DNA from: Methanospirillum stamsii
GTDB lineage: Archaea; Halobacteriota; Methanomicrobia; Methanomicrobiales; Methanospirillaceae
Direction: 5' to 3'
DNA length: 64,000 bases
Assembly: GCF_003173335.1 (NCBI RefSeq)
Contig: NZ_QGMZ01000018.1
Span: 1 to 64,000 of the forward strand
Below the pieces are notes generated by a model. That model saw only the letters and a list, made by a program, of their open reading frames with translations, was not told the origin of the DNA and searched no databases. The position numbers were made by a program, and so were the translations under genes. Positions within the stretch are counted from its first letter, which is position 1, and each line of letters starts with the position of its first letter. Below are positions 53,225 to 61,748 of this stretch, piece by piece.

Positions 53225-53715
53225 TACCACTGCTGGCATACCGGGACAACTCCTGCGATCCCAGGAAATGCACCATGAAAAAACTTGAGCGGGCAGGCAT
53301 GGTCCGCCTCTTTCCAAGGTTGTCAGCAATACCAAGGAACAGTCTTATTCTTGACCCAACCGCAGAACAGGCTCTCTCTTTTGCAGACCGGGAAAAGACC
53401 CGGACAATAACCGCTCTTGATTGTTCCTGGGAAGTTCTCAATACCGACAAAGTCCGTTCGTGGAAGTTCAAACGTGCTCTCCCATACCTCCTTGCAGCAA
53501 ATCCGGTAAATTTTGGCAGGCCGTTTCGTCTGACTTCCATTGAGGCAATGGCAGCAGCTCTTGTAATTCTGGGGGAGCCTGGCCAGGCAGAAGAGATACT
53601 CTCAAAGGTCAGTTGGGGAATCAGGTTTTTGCAACTCAATGAAGAACCGCTTAAGGCATATGCATCAGCTCCTGACAGCGCTGCGGTCATAGCCATCCAG
53701 GCAGAGTTCTTCTGA
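53221..53715 (+). CDS. tsr3: rRNA aminocarboxypropyltransferase Tsr3
   Basis: A 164-residue protein of the DUF367/Tsr3 family: DNSCDPRKCTMKKLERAGM, LDPTAEQALSFADRE, ALDCSWEV and LPYLLAANPVNFGRPFRLTS. In archaea and eukaryotes it adds the acp group to a hypermodified uridine of small-subunit rRNA using S-adenosylmethionine. Start ATG overlaps the ribL stop. Length is normal for archaeal forms. Confidence 0.9.
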   Translation: MIPLLAYRDNSCDPRKCTMKKLERAGMVRLFPRLSAIPRNSLILDPTAEQALSFADREKTRTITALDCSWEVLNTDKVRSWKFKRALPYLLAANPVNFGRPFRLTSIEAMAAALVILGEPGQAEEILSKVSWGIRFLQLNEEPLKAYASAPDSAAVIAIQAEFF

Positions 53716-53766
53716 CTGATTCTTTTTTACCCTGAACAACCCAGTTACAAGTAGGATGAGGATCTG

Positions 53767-55077
53767 ATGGGCATAAGAGACTGGATTGGAAGCCAGGAAG
53801 CAAGTTCTGCAGCCCCGTATTGTCAGAAAGGGGAGAGTCAACTGGCAAGGGAGAAATTTGATGCAGCAATCCAGAATTTTAACCGGGGGATAGAACTTGA
53901 CCGCAGTCATGTCGGCTGCTGGATAGGGATGGGGAGAGCTTTTTTAGGTCTTGAAAAATATGACCGGGCTGATGATTGTTTTGTCAGGGCACTGGAGATT
54001 ATTCCGGATAATCCTGAAGCCCTTGCAATGCGTGCCTCGGTTCTTCGTCTTATTGCTCTTCAAAATCAGGATCCGATGAGATGTCTGGAAGCGGTTGAGC
54101 TTTGTAACAAGACCCTGAAGATAAGTCCTGATTCCAGTCCTGCCCTTCATGAGAAAGGAATGGCACTCTGGACACTCGGGAAGCGTGATGAAGCGATGCT
54201 CCTTTTTGATCAGGCAAAAAAGATCGATTCAAATTACCAGTACCCTTGGGACCTCAAAGGCCGGTACTTATTTGAAAAGAGACAGTTCCATGAAGCAATA
54301 GATGCATACGAAGAAGCAATTCAGAAAAAACCACAGGATCCCGACCTCCTGTTCCAGCAGGGAAGAGCATTAATGAAGATAGGGGGGTATCATTCGGCAA
54401 TCAATTTTTTTAAAAAATGCCTGAAAATCCGCCCGGACTTTCCTTCTGCATGGTTACTGCTTGGAAATTCGTATAAAGTGCTTCACCAGTACGATGATGC
54501 GATTGAAGCATACGAAGAAGCCATGGAGCGTGATCCGGGAAGCACGAAATACCGCAAGCACATTGCTGATGTATACCTGGTAAAAGGCAAAGAGGCTCTC
54601 TACAAAGATGGTGAACCCCAGGCATCCATTGAATATTTTGACCAGACCCTCCGGATGATTCCCAATCACATCACAGCATGGTTTTCAAAAGGGGTTGCAT
54701 ATAAAAAACTTGGTGCATACCGGAATGCAACTGCCTGTTTTCTCCGGGTAGTGGAAACAGATCCTCAGAATGGGCATGCCTATTATGAGATGGCTCAGAT
54801 TCTTGAGAAAACTCATAATGTTGAGGAATCCATCCGGTGTTATATCGAAACCGTCCGGTGTGATCCGTCTCATACCGATGCAATGTACAAACTGGGAAAC
54901 CTGCTCATGGAAAGCGGGGATTATAAAAATGCAATTGCATACTTTGACCGGGTACTGGATAAAAAACCGGATTCATCCGTCACCTGGTTTGCAAAAGGAA
55001 AAGCTCTCCAGAGACGCGGGCAACAAAAGGATGCTGAACGATGTTTTGAAAGGGCCGGAAAACTTGCTATCCGGTAA
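53767..55077 (+). CDS. TPR-repeat protein, cytoplasmic
   Basis: A 436-residue protein made almost wholly of tetratricopeptide repeats, about ten or eleven. Examples are GCWIGMGRAFLGLEKYDRAD, YPWDLKGRYLFEKRQFHEAI and AMYKLGNLLMESGDYKNAIA. No signal peptide or catalytic domain is visible, so it acts as a scaffold. It lies 50 bp after tsr3 on the same strand and converges with the DJ-1 gene, one base apart. Confidence 0.85.
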   Translation: MGIRDWIGSQEASSAAPYCQKGESQLAREKFDAAIQNFNRGIELDRSHVGCWIGMGRAFLGLEKYDRADDCFVRALEIIPDNPEALAMRASVLRLIALQNQDPMRCLEAVELCNKTLKISPDSSPALHEKGMALWTLGKRDEAMLLFDQAKKIDSNYQYPWDLKGRYLFEKRQFHEAIDAYEEAIQKKPQDPDLLFQQGRALMKIGGYHSAINFFKKCLKIRPDFPSAWLLLGNSYKVLHQYDDAIEAYEEAMERDPGSTKYRKHIADVYLVKGKEALYKDGEPQASIEYFDQTLRMIPNHITAWFSKGVAYKKLGAYRNATACFLRVVETDPQNGHAYYEMAQILEKTHNVEESIRCYIETVRCDPSHTDAMYKLGNLLMESGDYKNAIAYFDRVLDKKPDSSVTWFAKGKALQRRGQQKDAERCFERAGKLAIR

Positions 55078-55078
55078 A

Positions 55079-55660
55079 TCAGATGTCAAAACCTAATTTA
55101 TTAGGTGCAGGGACCACCTGGGGGCCGTTAAATTCCGGGTTTCCAAGAAGGTACTCAACAATTAATTCGGCAAACCGTTTTGCATCACCTGGTTCACGTG
55201 CAGTAACCAGGCGGTCAAGAAAGACAACCGGTTTATCCTCATATTTCACATCCATCTTCATCATTTCCCTGATGGGGTTTCCTTTTATTACTGTTGCCGG
55301 CCTTTTTTTCAGTATTCCGGCACGGGCCATCACAACCGGTGCAGTGCTGATGCCCCCGATCACTTTTTTATGAATCCTGAAGATTTTCACAAGTTCTAAC
55401 AGGTCTGCATTATTCCAGAAATGAGCCTGAGCTCCATTCCCTCCCATGATGGCCAGGGCGTCAAATTCTTCTTCTTTTTTCAGGATGACATCCTCAAAAC
55501 TGAATTGAACATATACCCTGCCTCCAAAGGTACCTTTTGCCTGTCCTGCTTCCCGTGAAGCAAATTCATAGGGCATTTTATTCTGATCAAAGACTGCCAT
55601 TACCTGGGCTAGTTCTTTGTCATGATATTGAGCTGGTGGAACTGCGATAAGGATTTTCAT
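55079..55660 (-). CDS. DJ-1/PfpI-family protein lacking the nucleophilic cysteine
   Basis: A 193-residue protein of the DJ-1/PfpI superfamily: LIAVPPAQYHDKELAQVM at the start and DALAIMGGNGAQAHFWNN before the nucleophile elbow. The elbow usually reads ICHGP; here it reads ISTAP in IGGISTAPVVMARAGIL, so Cys is replaced by Ser. Later VKYEDKPVVFLDRLVTAREP is normal. Protease, chaperone or deglycase chemistry by the usual Cys is therefore unlikely; it may be a binding protein or use serine. Confidence 0.8.
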   Translation of the reverse strand: MKILIAVPPAQYHDKELAQVMAVFDQNKMPYEFASREAGQAKGTFGGRVYVQFSFEDVILKKEEEFDALAIMGGNGAQAHFWNNADLLELVKIFRIHKKVIGGISTAPVVMARAGILKKRPATVIKGNPIREMMKMDVKYEDKPVVFLDRLVTAREPGDAKRFAELIVEYLLGNPEFNGPQVVPAPNKLGFDI

Positions 55661-55687
55661 GAAAAAAAGGATGTATCCGGATTATGA

Positions 55688-56833
55688 TTATGTGTCTGTT
55701 TCAGTCCAGCCAAGTTGTTCAGCCATGGATGTTGTAACATATCCAATTGCTCCATATTCATCCCATGCAGATCCTGCCAGTTCCACTTCGCCAAATTCAG
55801 GGAAATCCGGGAGGGTGTTATTGGTGGAATCAGTCAGGATATCATCGAAATGGGTAATTGCTTTGCCTGCTTCGGTATAATATTTCTTTGATTTATCGTA
55901 GTTTTCCTGTCCGTTTGAAACAGAAGAAACATAGGTTCTATCATTCGTGTAATCTTCATAAGCATCCCGTGCCTGTGTGATAAGGTAGAAGAACGCATCA
56001 ATATACTGGGCTTTTTCATAGAAATCTTCAGCAATATTCTTACCAATAAGATCCATATAGGTGCTGTCTGCCCACTCAAGTCCTTCTCCGGTCATAAACT
56101 TCTGACCTTTGGATGTTATCACTTCTTTTGATACCGGATTAACTTCAGCTTCTTCAGCGTTTAGTACATAATCTTCAAACCATCTGATGGTAGTAGTTTT
56201 AAATTCATCAGTCTGATCAGGGTTTTCGGAGTTAGGGGTACTCTGTTCAATTGGAATACTTATCTCCAATCCTTCAAGAGTTGTTGCTTCACTGGACTCA
56301 GATTCGGTTGGCATTGGATCAGAAGAAGATGGCATCGTATACATCGTTTGATCAGGGAACAAATCCTTGATATTACTCCAGTATTCTGTTGCAGCCTTTC
56401 TGTATTCGTCTGCGACATTATAATACTCAGAACCATCAGTCGTTTTTGAGACTGAATTTATGTATTGGTGGTAGTCTTCGTATGTTGATCCTGCCTCTGA
56501 TGAATAGTACAGGTATGCTACAATGTTATTCGCAGTTGGCAAAAAATCAGGGCTTACATTTTCTGAAATCAGGCGATAATACGCATCGGTAAGATCACTA
56601 AGTTTTGCACCGGTCGGAACGGTCGTGTTTGATATTTTTTTTATGACACTTCCGGCATCAGCTAAAAATCCTTCATCATTATAGGGACTCGCATCGGAAG
56701 GTGCCTTCACACTCAGTGGCATCACTTCGAACTCTGGTGCAAATCCGGCGCTGCAGATAGTAACGCAGAGCACCAGCGCAGCGATACCGGATATAATATA
56801 GAGAACACTGCGTTTCATACTCTCAGTCATCAT
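55688..56833 (-). CDS. Exported protein with internal duplication, unknown function
   Basis: A 381-residue protein with an N-terminal hydrophobic segment (VLYIISGIAALVLCVTICSA). The mature part has two similar halves. AYYRLISENVSPDFLPTANN followed by YHQYINSVSKTTDGSEYYN (about 85-150) is echoed by TYMDLIGKNIAEDFYEKAQY followed by YVSSVSNGQENYDKSKKYY (about 260-330). Each half is helical and Tyr/Asp-rich. A Ser/Thr/Glu linker separates them. No family recognised; the long spacing of Tyr pairs is unusual. Confidence 0.65.
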   Translation of the reverse strand: MMTESMKRSVLYIISGIAALVLCVTICSAGFAPEFEVMPLSVKAPSDASPYNDEGFLADAGSVIKKISNTTVPTGAKLSDLTDAYYRLISENVSPDFLPTANNIVAYLYYSSEAGSTYEDYHQYINSVSKTTDGSEYYNVADEYRKAATEYWSNIKDLFPDQTMYTMPSSSDPMPTESESSEATTLEGLEISIPIEQSTPNSENPDQTDEFKTTTIRWFEDYVLNAEEAEVNPVSKEVITSKGQKFMTGEGLEWADSTYMDLIGKNIAEDFYEKAQYIDAFFYLITQARDAYEDYTNDRTYVSSVSNGQENYDKSKKYYTEAGKAITHFDDILTDSTNNTLPDFPEFGEVELAGSAWDEYGAIGYVTTSMAEQLGWTETDT

Positions 56834-56932
56834 GTAGTGAACTCAAAAAGGTTTCCTATGGTTCTATCCGGATAGTTTATCTTTGTGTCATACTGCGCCT
56901 GATAACTGATATACCCATTCCAAGCTTATTAA

Positions 56933-57319
56933 ATGACAGATTGGGGAATGGCAGACGAAGCGCAGGTAAAAGCAATAAAAGAGGGGGTGGCATCCTGGAA
57001 CGAATGGAAGGCTGCAAACCCACGGAAACGTCCGGACCTTAGTGGAGCTCATCTGACTGGTCTGTCACTGGAGGGTATTAATCTGAACGGGGCAAGACTC
57101 CAGGAGGTTGATTTTGAATTTTGCAACATGAAAAAAGGGAATTTTGCCGGAGCAGATCTGACCCGGGCAAATCTTTCCAACACTGACCTTACTGATTCAG
57201 TTTTTCTCAATGCAAATCTGCAGGGGGCACGCCTTACCGGAGCTAACGTTACAAGGGCTGATTTCAGGGGCGCCAATGTTGCCGGGGCAGATCTCAGGCA
57301 ACTTAAGCGCGGACTGTGA
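56933..57319 (+). CDS. Pentapeptide-repeat protein
   Basis: A 128-residue protein with about 17 consecutive pentapeptide units, A(D/N)LxX: LSGAHLTGLSLEGINLNGAR, then NFAGADLTRANLSNTDL and ADFRGANVAGADLRQ. These stack into a right-handed quadrilateral beta-helix that can mimic DNA or dock to proteins. Start is 56933 or ATG 56948. The first 35 residues are a helical lead (EAQVKAIKEGVASWNEWKAA). Function unknown. It converges on cofH. Confidence 0.82.
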   Translation: MTDWGMADEAQVKAIKEGVASWNEWKAANPRKRPDLSGAHLTGLSLEGINLNGARLQEVDFEFCNMKKGNFAGADLTRANLSNTDLTDSVFLNANLQGARLTGANVTRADFRGANVAGADLRQLKRGL

Positions 57320-57329
57320 TTCTGATTTT

Positions 57330-58412
57330 TTAGAAGATAGTATAAAGGGTAGTCCGTTCAGCAAGTGTCTTACCAAGATCCCTGCAGATATGATCCATAT
57401 CAGCCGGGTCCAGATACTCTCCGGTTCCACCACCGGCCTCTCCGGTAACATCGTCAAGGTACATTGTCCCGGCCAGGTCATCTGCCCCTGCTAAAAGGGC
57501 CATCTGCGTCATTTTTATCCCGAGTTTAGGCCATGATACCTGAATATGGTCAAAGTTATCCAGAAATAACCTGCAGACTGCTGTGGTAACCAGGTCGTCA
57601 CGCCCGGTCGGACCGGATGTTACCAGTCCCTTTTCAAATAACGGAGTTTTCTGGTGGATGAATGAGAGGAGGACCATCTCTGTAAAACCCCCGGTATCAT
57701 CCTGGATTTTTCTGATACGGTCAAGGTGCTCTGCACGGTCCCGGTATGATTCTGTAGATCCGTACATAATGGTAGCGGTGGACTTCAGGCCTGATGTATG
57801 AGCTTCACGAGCTATACGCTCCCAGACTTCTGTCTTTACTTTGGCAGGACAGATGGTTTTTCTGACATCATCAACCAGGATTTCTGCTGCAGTGCCCTGG
57901 ATAGTACCAAGCCCTCCGTCCCTCAGTGTTTTAAGAGCCTCTGTTGTGGGAATACCTGCCTTTCGTGCAACAAAATCCACCTCATCCGGGGAGAAGGCAT
58001 GGATATGCACAGTCGGGTGAACCTCATGAACCCATTTCATGAATTGGAGATACGTATCCAGGGTAAAATCCGGGTGTACACCTGACAGGAAACAGATCTC
58101 AGTGACACCCCGCTCTTTGGCGTCCCGGATCTGTTTTTTTATCTCATCTTCTCCGAACAGGTATGCTCCCTGACTGTTTTTTGGCCTTCCAAATCCGCAA
58201 AAACCGCAGAGATTCTTACAAATATTTGTGATATGGATATTCTGGTTCCTGACAAAGGTGACCCGGTCCCCATTTTTTCTTCTACAAAGTTCGTCAGCAG
58301 CCCTGAATAAGTCGTATACCTCTGTTCCGGTGACCGAAAAGAGAAATGTCGCTTCTTCGGGGGTCAGCCGGTGACCATTCAGGGTGTCAGTAAGGAGTGC
58401 TTTAAGCATCAT
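57330..58412 (-). CDS. cofH: F0 synthase subunit 2, CofH (radical SAM)
   Basis: A 360-residue radical S-adenosylmethionine enzyme. CKNLCGFCGF is the CxxxCxxC cluster motif. SGVHPDFTLDTYLQFMKW and HIHAFSPDEVDFVARKAG, with GTAAEILVDDVRKTICP and TIMYGSTES, mark it as CofH rather than CofG. It joins tyrosine to 5-amino-6-ribitylaminouracil on the way to the F420 chromophore. The usual MYGH is MYGS here. The start lies 2 bases after the signal-peptidase stop (taa-cc-atg), so the two are cotranscribed. CofG is not in the window. Confidence 0.88.
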   Translation of the reverse strand: MMLKALLTDTLNGHRLTPEEATFLFSVTGTEVYDLFRAADELCRRKNGDRVTFVRNQNIHITNICKNLCGFCGFGRPKNSQGAYLFGEDEIKKQIRDAKERGVTEICFLSGVHPDFTLDTYLQFMKWVHEVHPTVHIHAFSPDEVDFVARKAGIPTTEALKTLRDGGLGTIQGTAAEILVDDVRKTICPAKVKTEVWERIAREAHTSGLKSTATIMYGSTESYRDRAEHLDRIRKIQDDTGGFTEMVLLSFIHQKTPLFEKGLVTSGPTGRDDLVTTAVCRLFLDNFDHIQVSWPKLGIKMTQMALLAGADDLAGTMYLDDVTGEAGGGTGEYLDPADMDHICRDLGKTLAERTTLYTIF

Positions 58413-58414
58413 GG

Positions 58415-59125
58415 TTACGTCCTCTTCTGCTGGTTTTTCTCTTCTTCTTCCTTCTTTGCCCGGTTTCTCAGGTAGAGTTCATGAAGGACCATGAGGGCGA
58501 CAACTATGATAATTACCGGAATAATATTCAGGGGGAGGTACCCTACATATGGCACGGAATACATTGCTTTTCCGATAATCCACTCTTTTTTAACCGGCTC
58601 AATCGGTCCGCCCAGGTTACGGTAATTTGACCAGCCTATCTGGTCAATGACCGGATTATTGTCACCTTTGGTAATATACCCTCCATGGGGAGCGGTATAC
58701 GTTATCTTTCTCTGGCCTGATGCGAGAACAATCTCTTCACCTTTGTCTACCCACATCATGGCCCGGTGTATTATCGGATGAAGATCGGTATTGCCGTTCG
58801 GGCGGTAAATGATGACATCACCCGGCATGCCGAATTTATTATACCCGCTTGTATTCCCTTCTTCAAGACTCTCGAGAGTGCCGTACCTGTCACCTGCCAC
58901 AACCAGAACCAGGTCACCAACATTCATATGGGGAACCATACTTTCGGATTCGATGGTGACAATTGCCGGCCATGTACCACATATCAGCAGTAGTACTGCA
59001 ACCACTGCGCCCACGGTAATCAGGACTGATGCTATCTCCCTTACTGCGGATGGAATCTGCTCCTCACTGTTCCAGAATGCACGGATTTTCTCAACCACTG
59101 ATCCGGTCGTGTCTTTGTCTGCCAT
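58415..59125 (-). CDS. Type I signal peptidase (archaeal S26B type)
   Basis: A 236-residue membrane protease. The catalytic serine is in IESESMVPHMNVGDLVLVV; the second catalytic residue is His, in LHPIIHRAMMW, in place of the bacterial Lys, as in archaea and eukaryotes. GYITKGDNNPVIDQIG is box D/E. There is an N-terminal helix (IASVLITVGAVVAVLLLI) and a C-terminal one (LPLNIIPVIIIVVALMVLHE) with a charged tail. It removes signal peptides on the outer face of the membrane. Confidence 0.88.
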   Translation of the reverse strand: MADKDTTGSVVEKIRAFWNSEEQIPSAVREIASVLITVGAVVAVLLLICGTWPAIVTIESESMVPHMNVGDLVLVVAGDRYGTLESLEEGNTSGYNKFGMPGDVIIYRPNGNTDLHPIIHRAMMWVDKGEEIVLASGQRKITYTAPHGGYITKGDNNPVIDQIGWSNYRNLGGPIEPVKKEWIIGKAMYSVPYVGYLPLNIIPVIIIVVALMVLHELYLRNRAKKEEEEKNQQKRT

Positions 59126-59259
59126 GATGTCTGTATATGGTTTTTAAGCGGTGTTCTTAAGTGTTCACCTTGTGCGTACCAGAGCCGGTAAAAAAGTCCC
59201 TGTTTTGGTACTGTTCAGGCGAGGTATTTCTCTCTTCAGGGTGATGGTACTGGAGCAGA

Positions 59260-60684
59260 ATGCTTGACAGCACCTTGATTGTTGAACGGTTTTTAGATAC
59301 CAAACTTCAGGTCCATCCGGATGTGGTCCGGTACATCCGCGAAAAGAAGGATGAGAGACTTATTGATCAGATAATATCAGCCGTTCCTGATGATTGTGTT
59401 GTCGTATCGCTAAAACACATCCCCGGAGTTTATCCGTCCCGCGATGGGATACGTTTTTGCTCTGATCCTGAAATTGACATCATTTCCGGAAGGATGGGAA
59501 CGAGCCGGCCGGTTGGAAAGGTTGAGGATTATATCTCCTATTTCCATGACCGGTATACCCATCTTTCCGGGATGGTAAAAGGCCGGTGTAACCCGGTTCC
59601 GATAGAGGCATTAAAGCGGAATAACCGGTACAGGCAGGAGGAGTTCGCGGTATGTGGGATGGTAATGGATGTCCGCAGCACTACCAAAGGCCACCGGATG
59701 GTGGAGATTGAAGATCCCACCGGATCCGTTTCAGCTTTATTTAATAAAGACCGGCCGGACTTCACCGAGGCAGAACGGATTGTGCCGGATGAAGTAATCG
59801 GAATACGCGGCACTCTTTCGCAGGAAGGGAATCTGATATTTGCCGATCAGATCTTCAGGCCTGACATTCCTTTCTCATATGCTCCGTATACCAGCGACCG
59901 GCCAGGTGCAGCCATTCTGATTTCTGATATTCATATCGGGAGTGATACGTTCCTTGAGGATGCCTGGAACCGGTTTGGAGACTGGCTTTGTGATAGTGAA
60001 GTCTCCTATCTCCTGGTTGCCGGAGACCTGGTGGATGGGATAGGAATCTATCCTGACCAGGACAAGGAACTGGTCATCACCAATATTTATGAACAGTATG
60101 ATGTGCTGGGAAAGATGTTTGCCGATCTCCCCTCACATATCAAGATCATTCTCTCTCCCGGAAACCATGATGTGGTCCGGGGGGCTGAACCGCAGCCTGT
60201 CATACCAGAAAAATTCAGAACGCATTATCCGGATAATTGTATCTTTGTTGAAAATCCGGCCCTTATCAATCTCCAGGGGGTCAGGATCATGATGTACCAT
60301 GGCAGGTCATTTGATGATCTCATCGGACTTATGCCCGGGGCAAGTTATGAAAAGGCATATGACATCATCCCCGAGATGCTCAAGCGAAGGCACCTTGCTC
60401 CGTGTTATGGGAAAAGGACCCCGATAGCAGCGGATGAGACTGATAGGCTTATCATTGATCCGATTCCGGAAGTTGTCCATACCGGTCATGTTCACATCTA
60501 TGGGATCAGCCGGTACCGGAATGTACTCGGGATTAATTCCGGAACATGGCAGAGTCAGACGGCATTTCAGAAACAGATGAACATTCAGCCGACCCCTGCG
60601 GTTGCAATTGCCCTGGATCTGATGACCCTGCAGCCAACGGTTTATGACTTTCTGAATGATTCACCTGATCCCCTCACCTTGTAA
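59260..60684 (+). CDS. polB: DNA polymerase D (II) small subunit, DP1
   Basis: A 474-residue euryarchaeal PolD small subunit. After an N-terminal helical domain and an OB-fold (about 130-200, FAVCGMVMDVRSTTKGHRMV) comes the calcineurin-like nuclease: ILISDIHIGSDTFLEDAW, LLVAGDLVDGIGIYP, ILSPGNHDVVRG, MYHGRSFDDLIGLMP and VVHTGHVHIYG. All metal ligands for 3'-5' proofreading seem intact. GGAG lies about 10 bases before the ATG. The 3' end overlaps the convergent TPR gene by 11 bp. Confidence 0.9.
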   Translation: MLDSTLIVERFLDTKLQVHPDVVRYIREKKDERLIDQIISAVPDDCVVVSLKHIPGVYPSRDGIRFCSDPEIDIISGRMGTSRPVGKVEDYISYFHDRYTHLSGMVKGRCNPVPIEALKRNNRYRQEEFAVCGMVMDVRSTTKGHRMVEIEDPTGSVSALFNKDRPDFTEAERIVPDEVIGIRGTLSQEGNLIFADQIFRPDIPFSYAPYTSDRPGAAILISDIHIGSDTFLEDAWNRFGDWLCDSEVSYLLVAGDLVDGIGIYPDQDKELVITNIYEQYDVLGKMFADLPSHIKIILSPGNHDVVRGAEPQPVIPEKFRTHYPDNCIFVENPALINLQGVRIMMYHGRSFDDLIGLMPGASYEKAYDIIPEMLKRRHLAPCYGKRTPIAADETDRLIIDPIPEVVHTGHVHIYGISRYRNVLGINSGTWQSQTAFQKQMNIQPTPAVAIALDLMTLQPTVYDFLNDSPDPLTL

Positions 60685-61579
60685 GGTGTGGTCTTTTTGC
60701 TTCCTCTTCCTGTTTAACATGCCAGGAAAGGAGAATTGAATCCACTTCCTGTTCCCATTCGATAAGGTCAGGATCTTCTGGCATTAGCCTGATTGCCTTC
60801 CTGATAACCCCGGCAGCTTCCTGGTATCTTCCAAGATCCATGAGAATCCGGGCATATTCTTTCTGGCCTGGTCCGAAGAACGGATCTGTACTCACTGCCT
60901 GCTGATAGAGATCCTGTGCATCATTTTTCCTTCCAAGTTCTGAATATACCCGGGCAAGATGAATCTGAACCTCTGCATCATCCGGAAGAGAATCATACGC
61001 CTTTTTTAAATACCATTCTGCCTGTTTTAGATCTCCTTCAAAGGTCAGGATAACTCCCCAGGTGTCCTGTGATGGGGCATGGTCTCCAGCCAGTTTCATT
61101 ACTCGTTTTTGTATCCTCTTTGCTTCGTTTGGGTATCCGGAAATCCCGAGTATGTATGCCATGGCATTGTCGAGAGTCACGTCGTCGGGATACCGGACAC
61201 GAAGTTCATTGAGATACTCTATTGCTGAATCATAATCTGAAAGTCTGCACAGGATAAATATCCGGAGAATTGCAGATTCCCTGCTCAGCGACTCTGAAGG
61301 AACCAGTTCAAGAACTTCAGATGCCTTCTCATATTCTCCCCTGGCTGACAGTCCGAGAGCGAGATTTCTGCAGATATAATCAAGATGAGGTGTTATCTCA
61401 GTCAGATTTCTTGAATCAAGTCTACCTGATTCAAAAGTATCAATAAGGTAATTTTCATCCTGATACAAAAGAGCAGTCAGGTCAGTTTCCGGTGATATAT
61501 TCTGGAGATCCACTGCATAGGCTGGTACTACTAGTGCCATGAATGACAGTATCAGGAATTGCACTCTGTTTTTGTTCAT
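60674..61579 (-). CDS. Exported TPR-repeat protein
   Basis: A 301-residue protein with a signal peptide (VQFLILSFMALVVPAYAVD) and about six tetratricopeptide units, e.g. YLKKAYDSLPDDAEVQIHLA and GQKEYARILMDLGRYQEAAG. A scaffold role on the outer membrane face is likely. It is divergent from the pyrophosphatase gene across a TATATAAA box. Distinct in detail from the tandem TPR pair at 40-41.7 kb. Confidence 0.8.
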   Translation of the reverse strand: MNKNRVQFLILSFMALVVPAYAVDLQNISPETDLTALLYQDENYLIDTFESGRLDSRNLTEITPHLDYICRNLALGLSARGEYEKASEVLELVPSESLSRESAILRIFILCRLSDYDSAIEYLNELRVRYPDDVTLDNAMAYILGISGYPNEAKRIQKRVMKLAGDHAPSQDTWGVILTFEGDLKQAEWYLKKAYDSLPDDAEVQIHLARVYSELGRKNDAQDLYQQAVSTDPFFGPGQKEYARILMDLGRYQEAAGVIRKAIRLMPEDPDLIEWEQEVDSILLSWHVKQEEEAKRPHLTR

Positions 61580-61748
61580 AAGGGGGGATGACTTTGGGAT
61601 GATTACCGCGCTTACTTTCCGCAGTACGTCTCCTTTGGTTCGGTTATATAAATGGCCCGGTTCCGATTCGTATCGTTATTTACGTATAATCATCGAATGA
61701 TAACAGATCACCGTCTCTAATCACAGTTTCTGACTGGACGTGATACGA
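61580..61748. promoter_or_regulatory. Divergent promoter region, TPR protein and pyrophosphatase
   Basis: TTATATAAA at about 61644-61652 is a near-symmetrical TATA box that could serve the minus-strand TPR gene (leader about 40 nt) or the plus-strand pyrophosphatase (leader about 75 nt). A second box, ACGTATAATC (about 61681-61690), is closer to the pyrophosphatase start. No other feature was noted. Confidence 0.45.
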
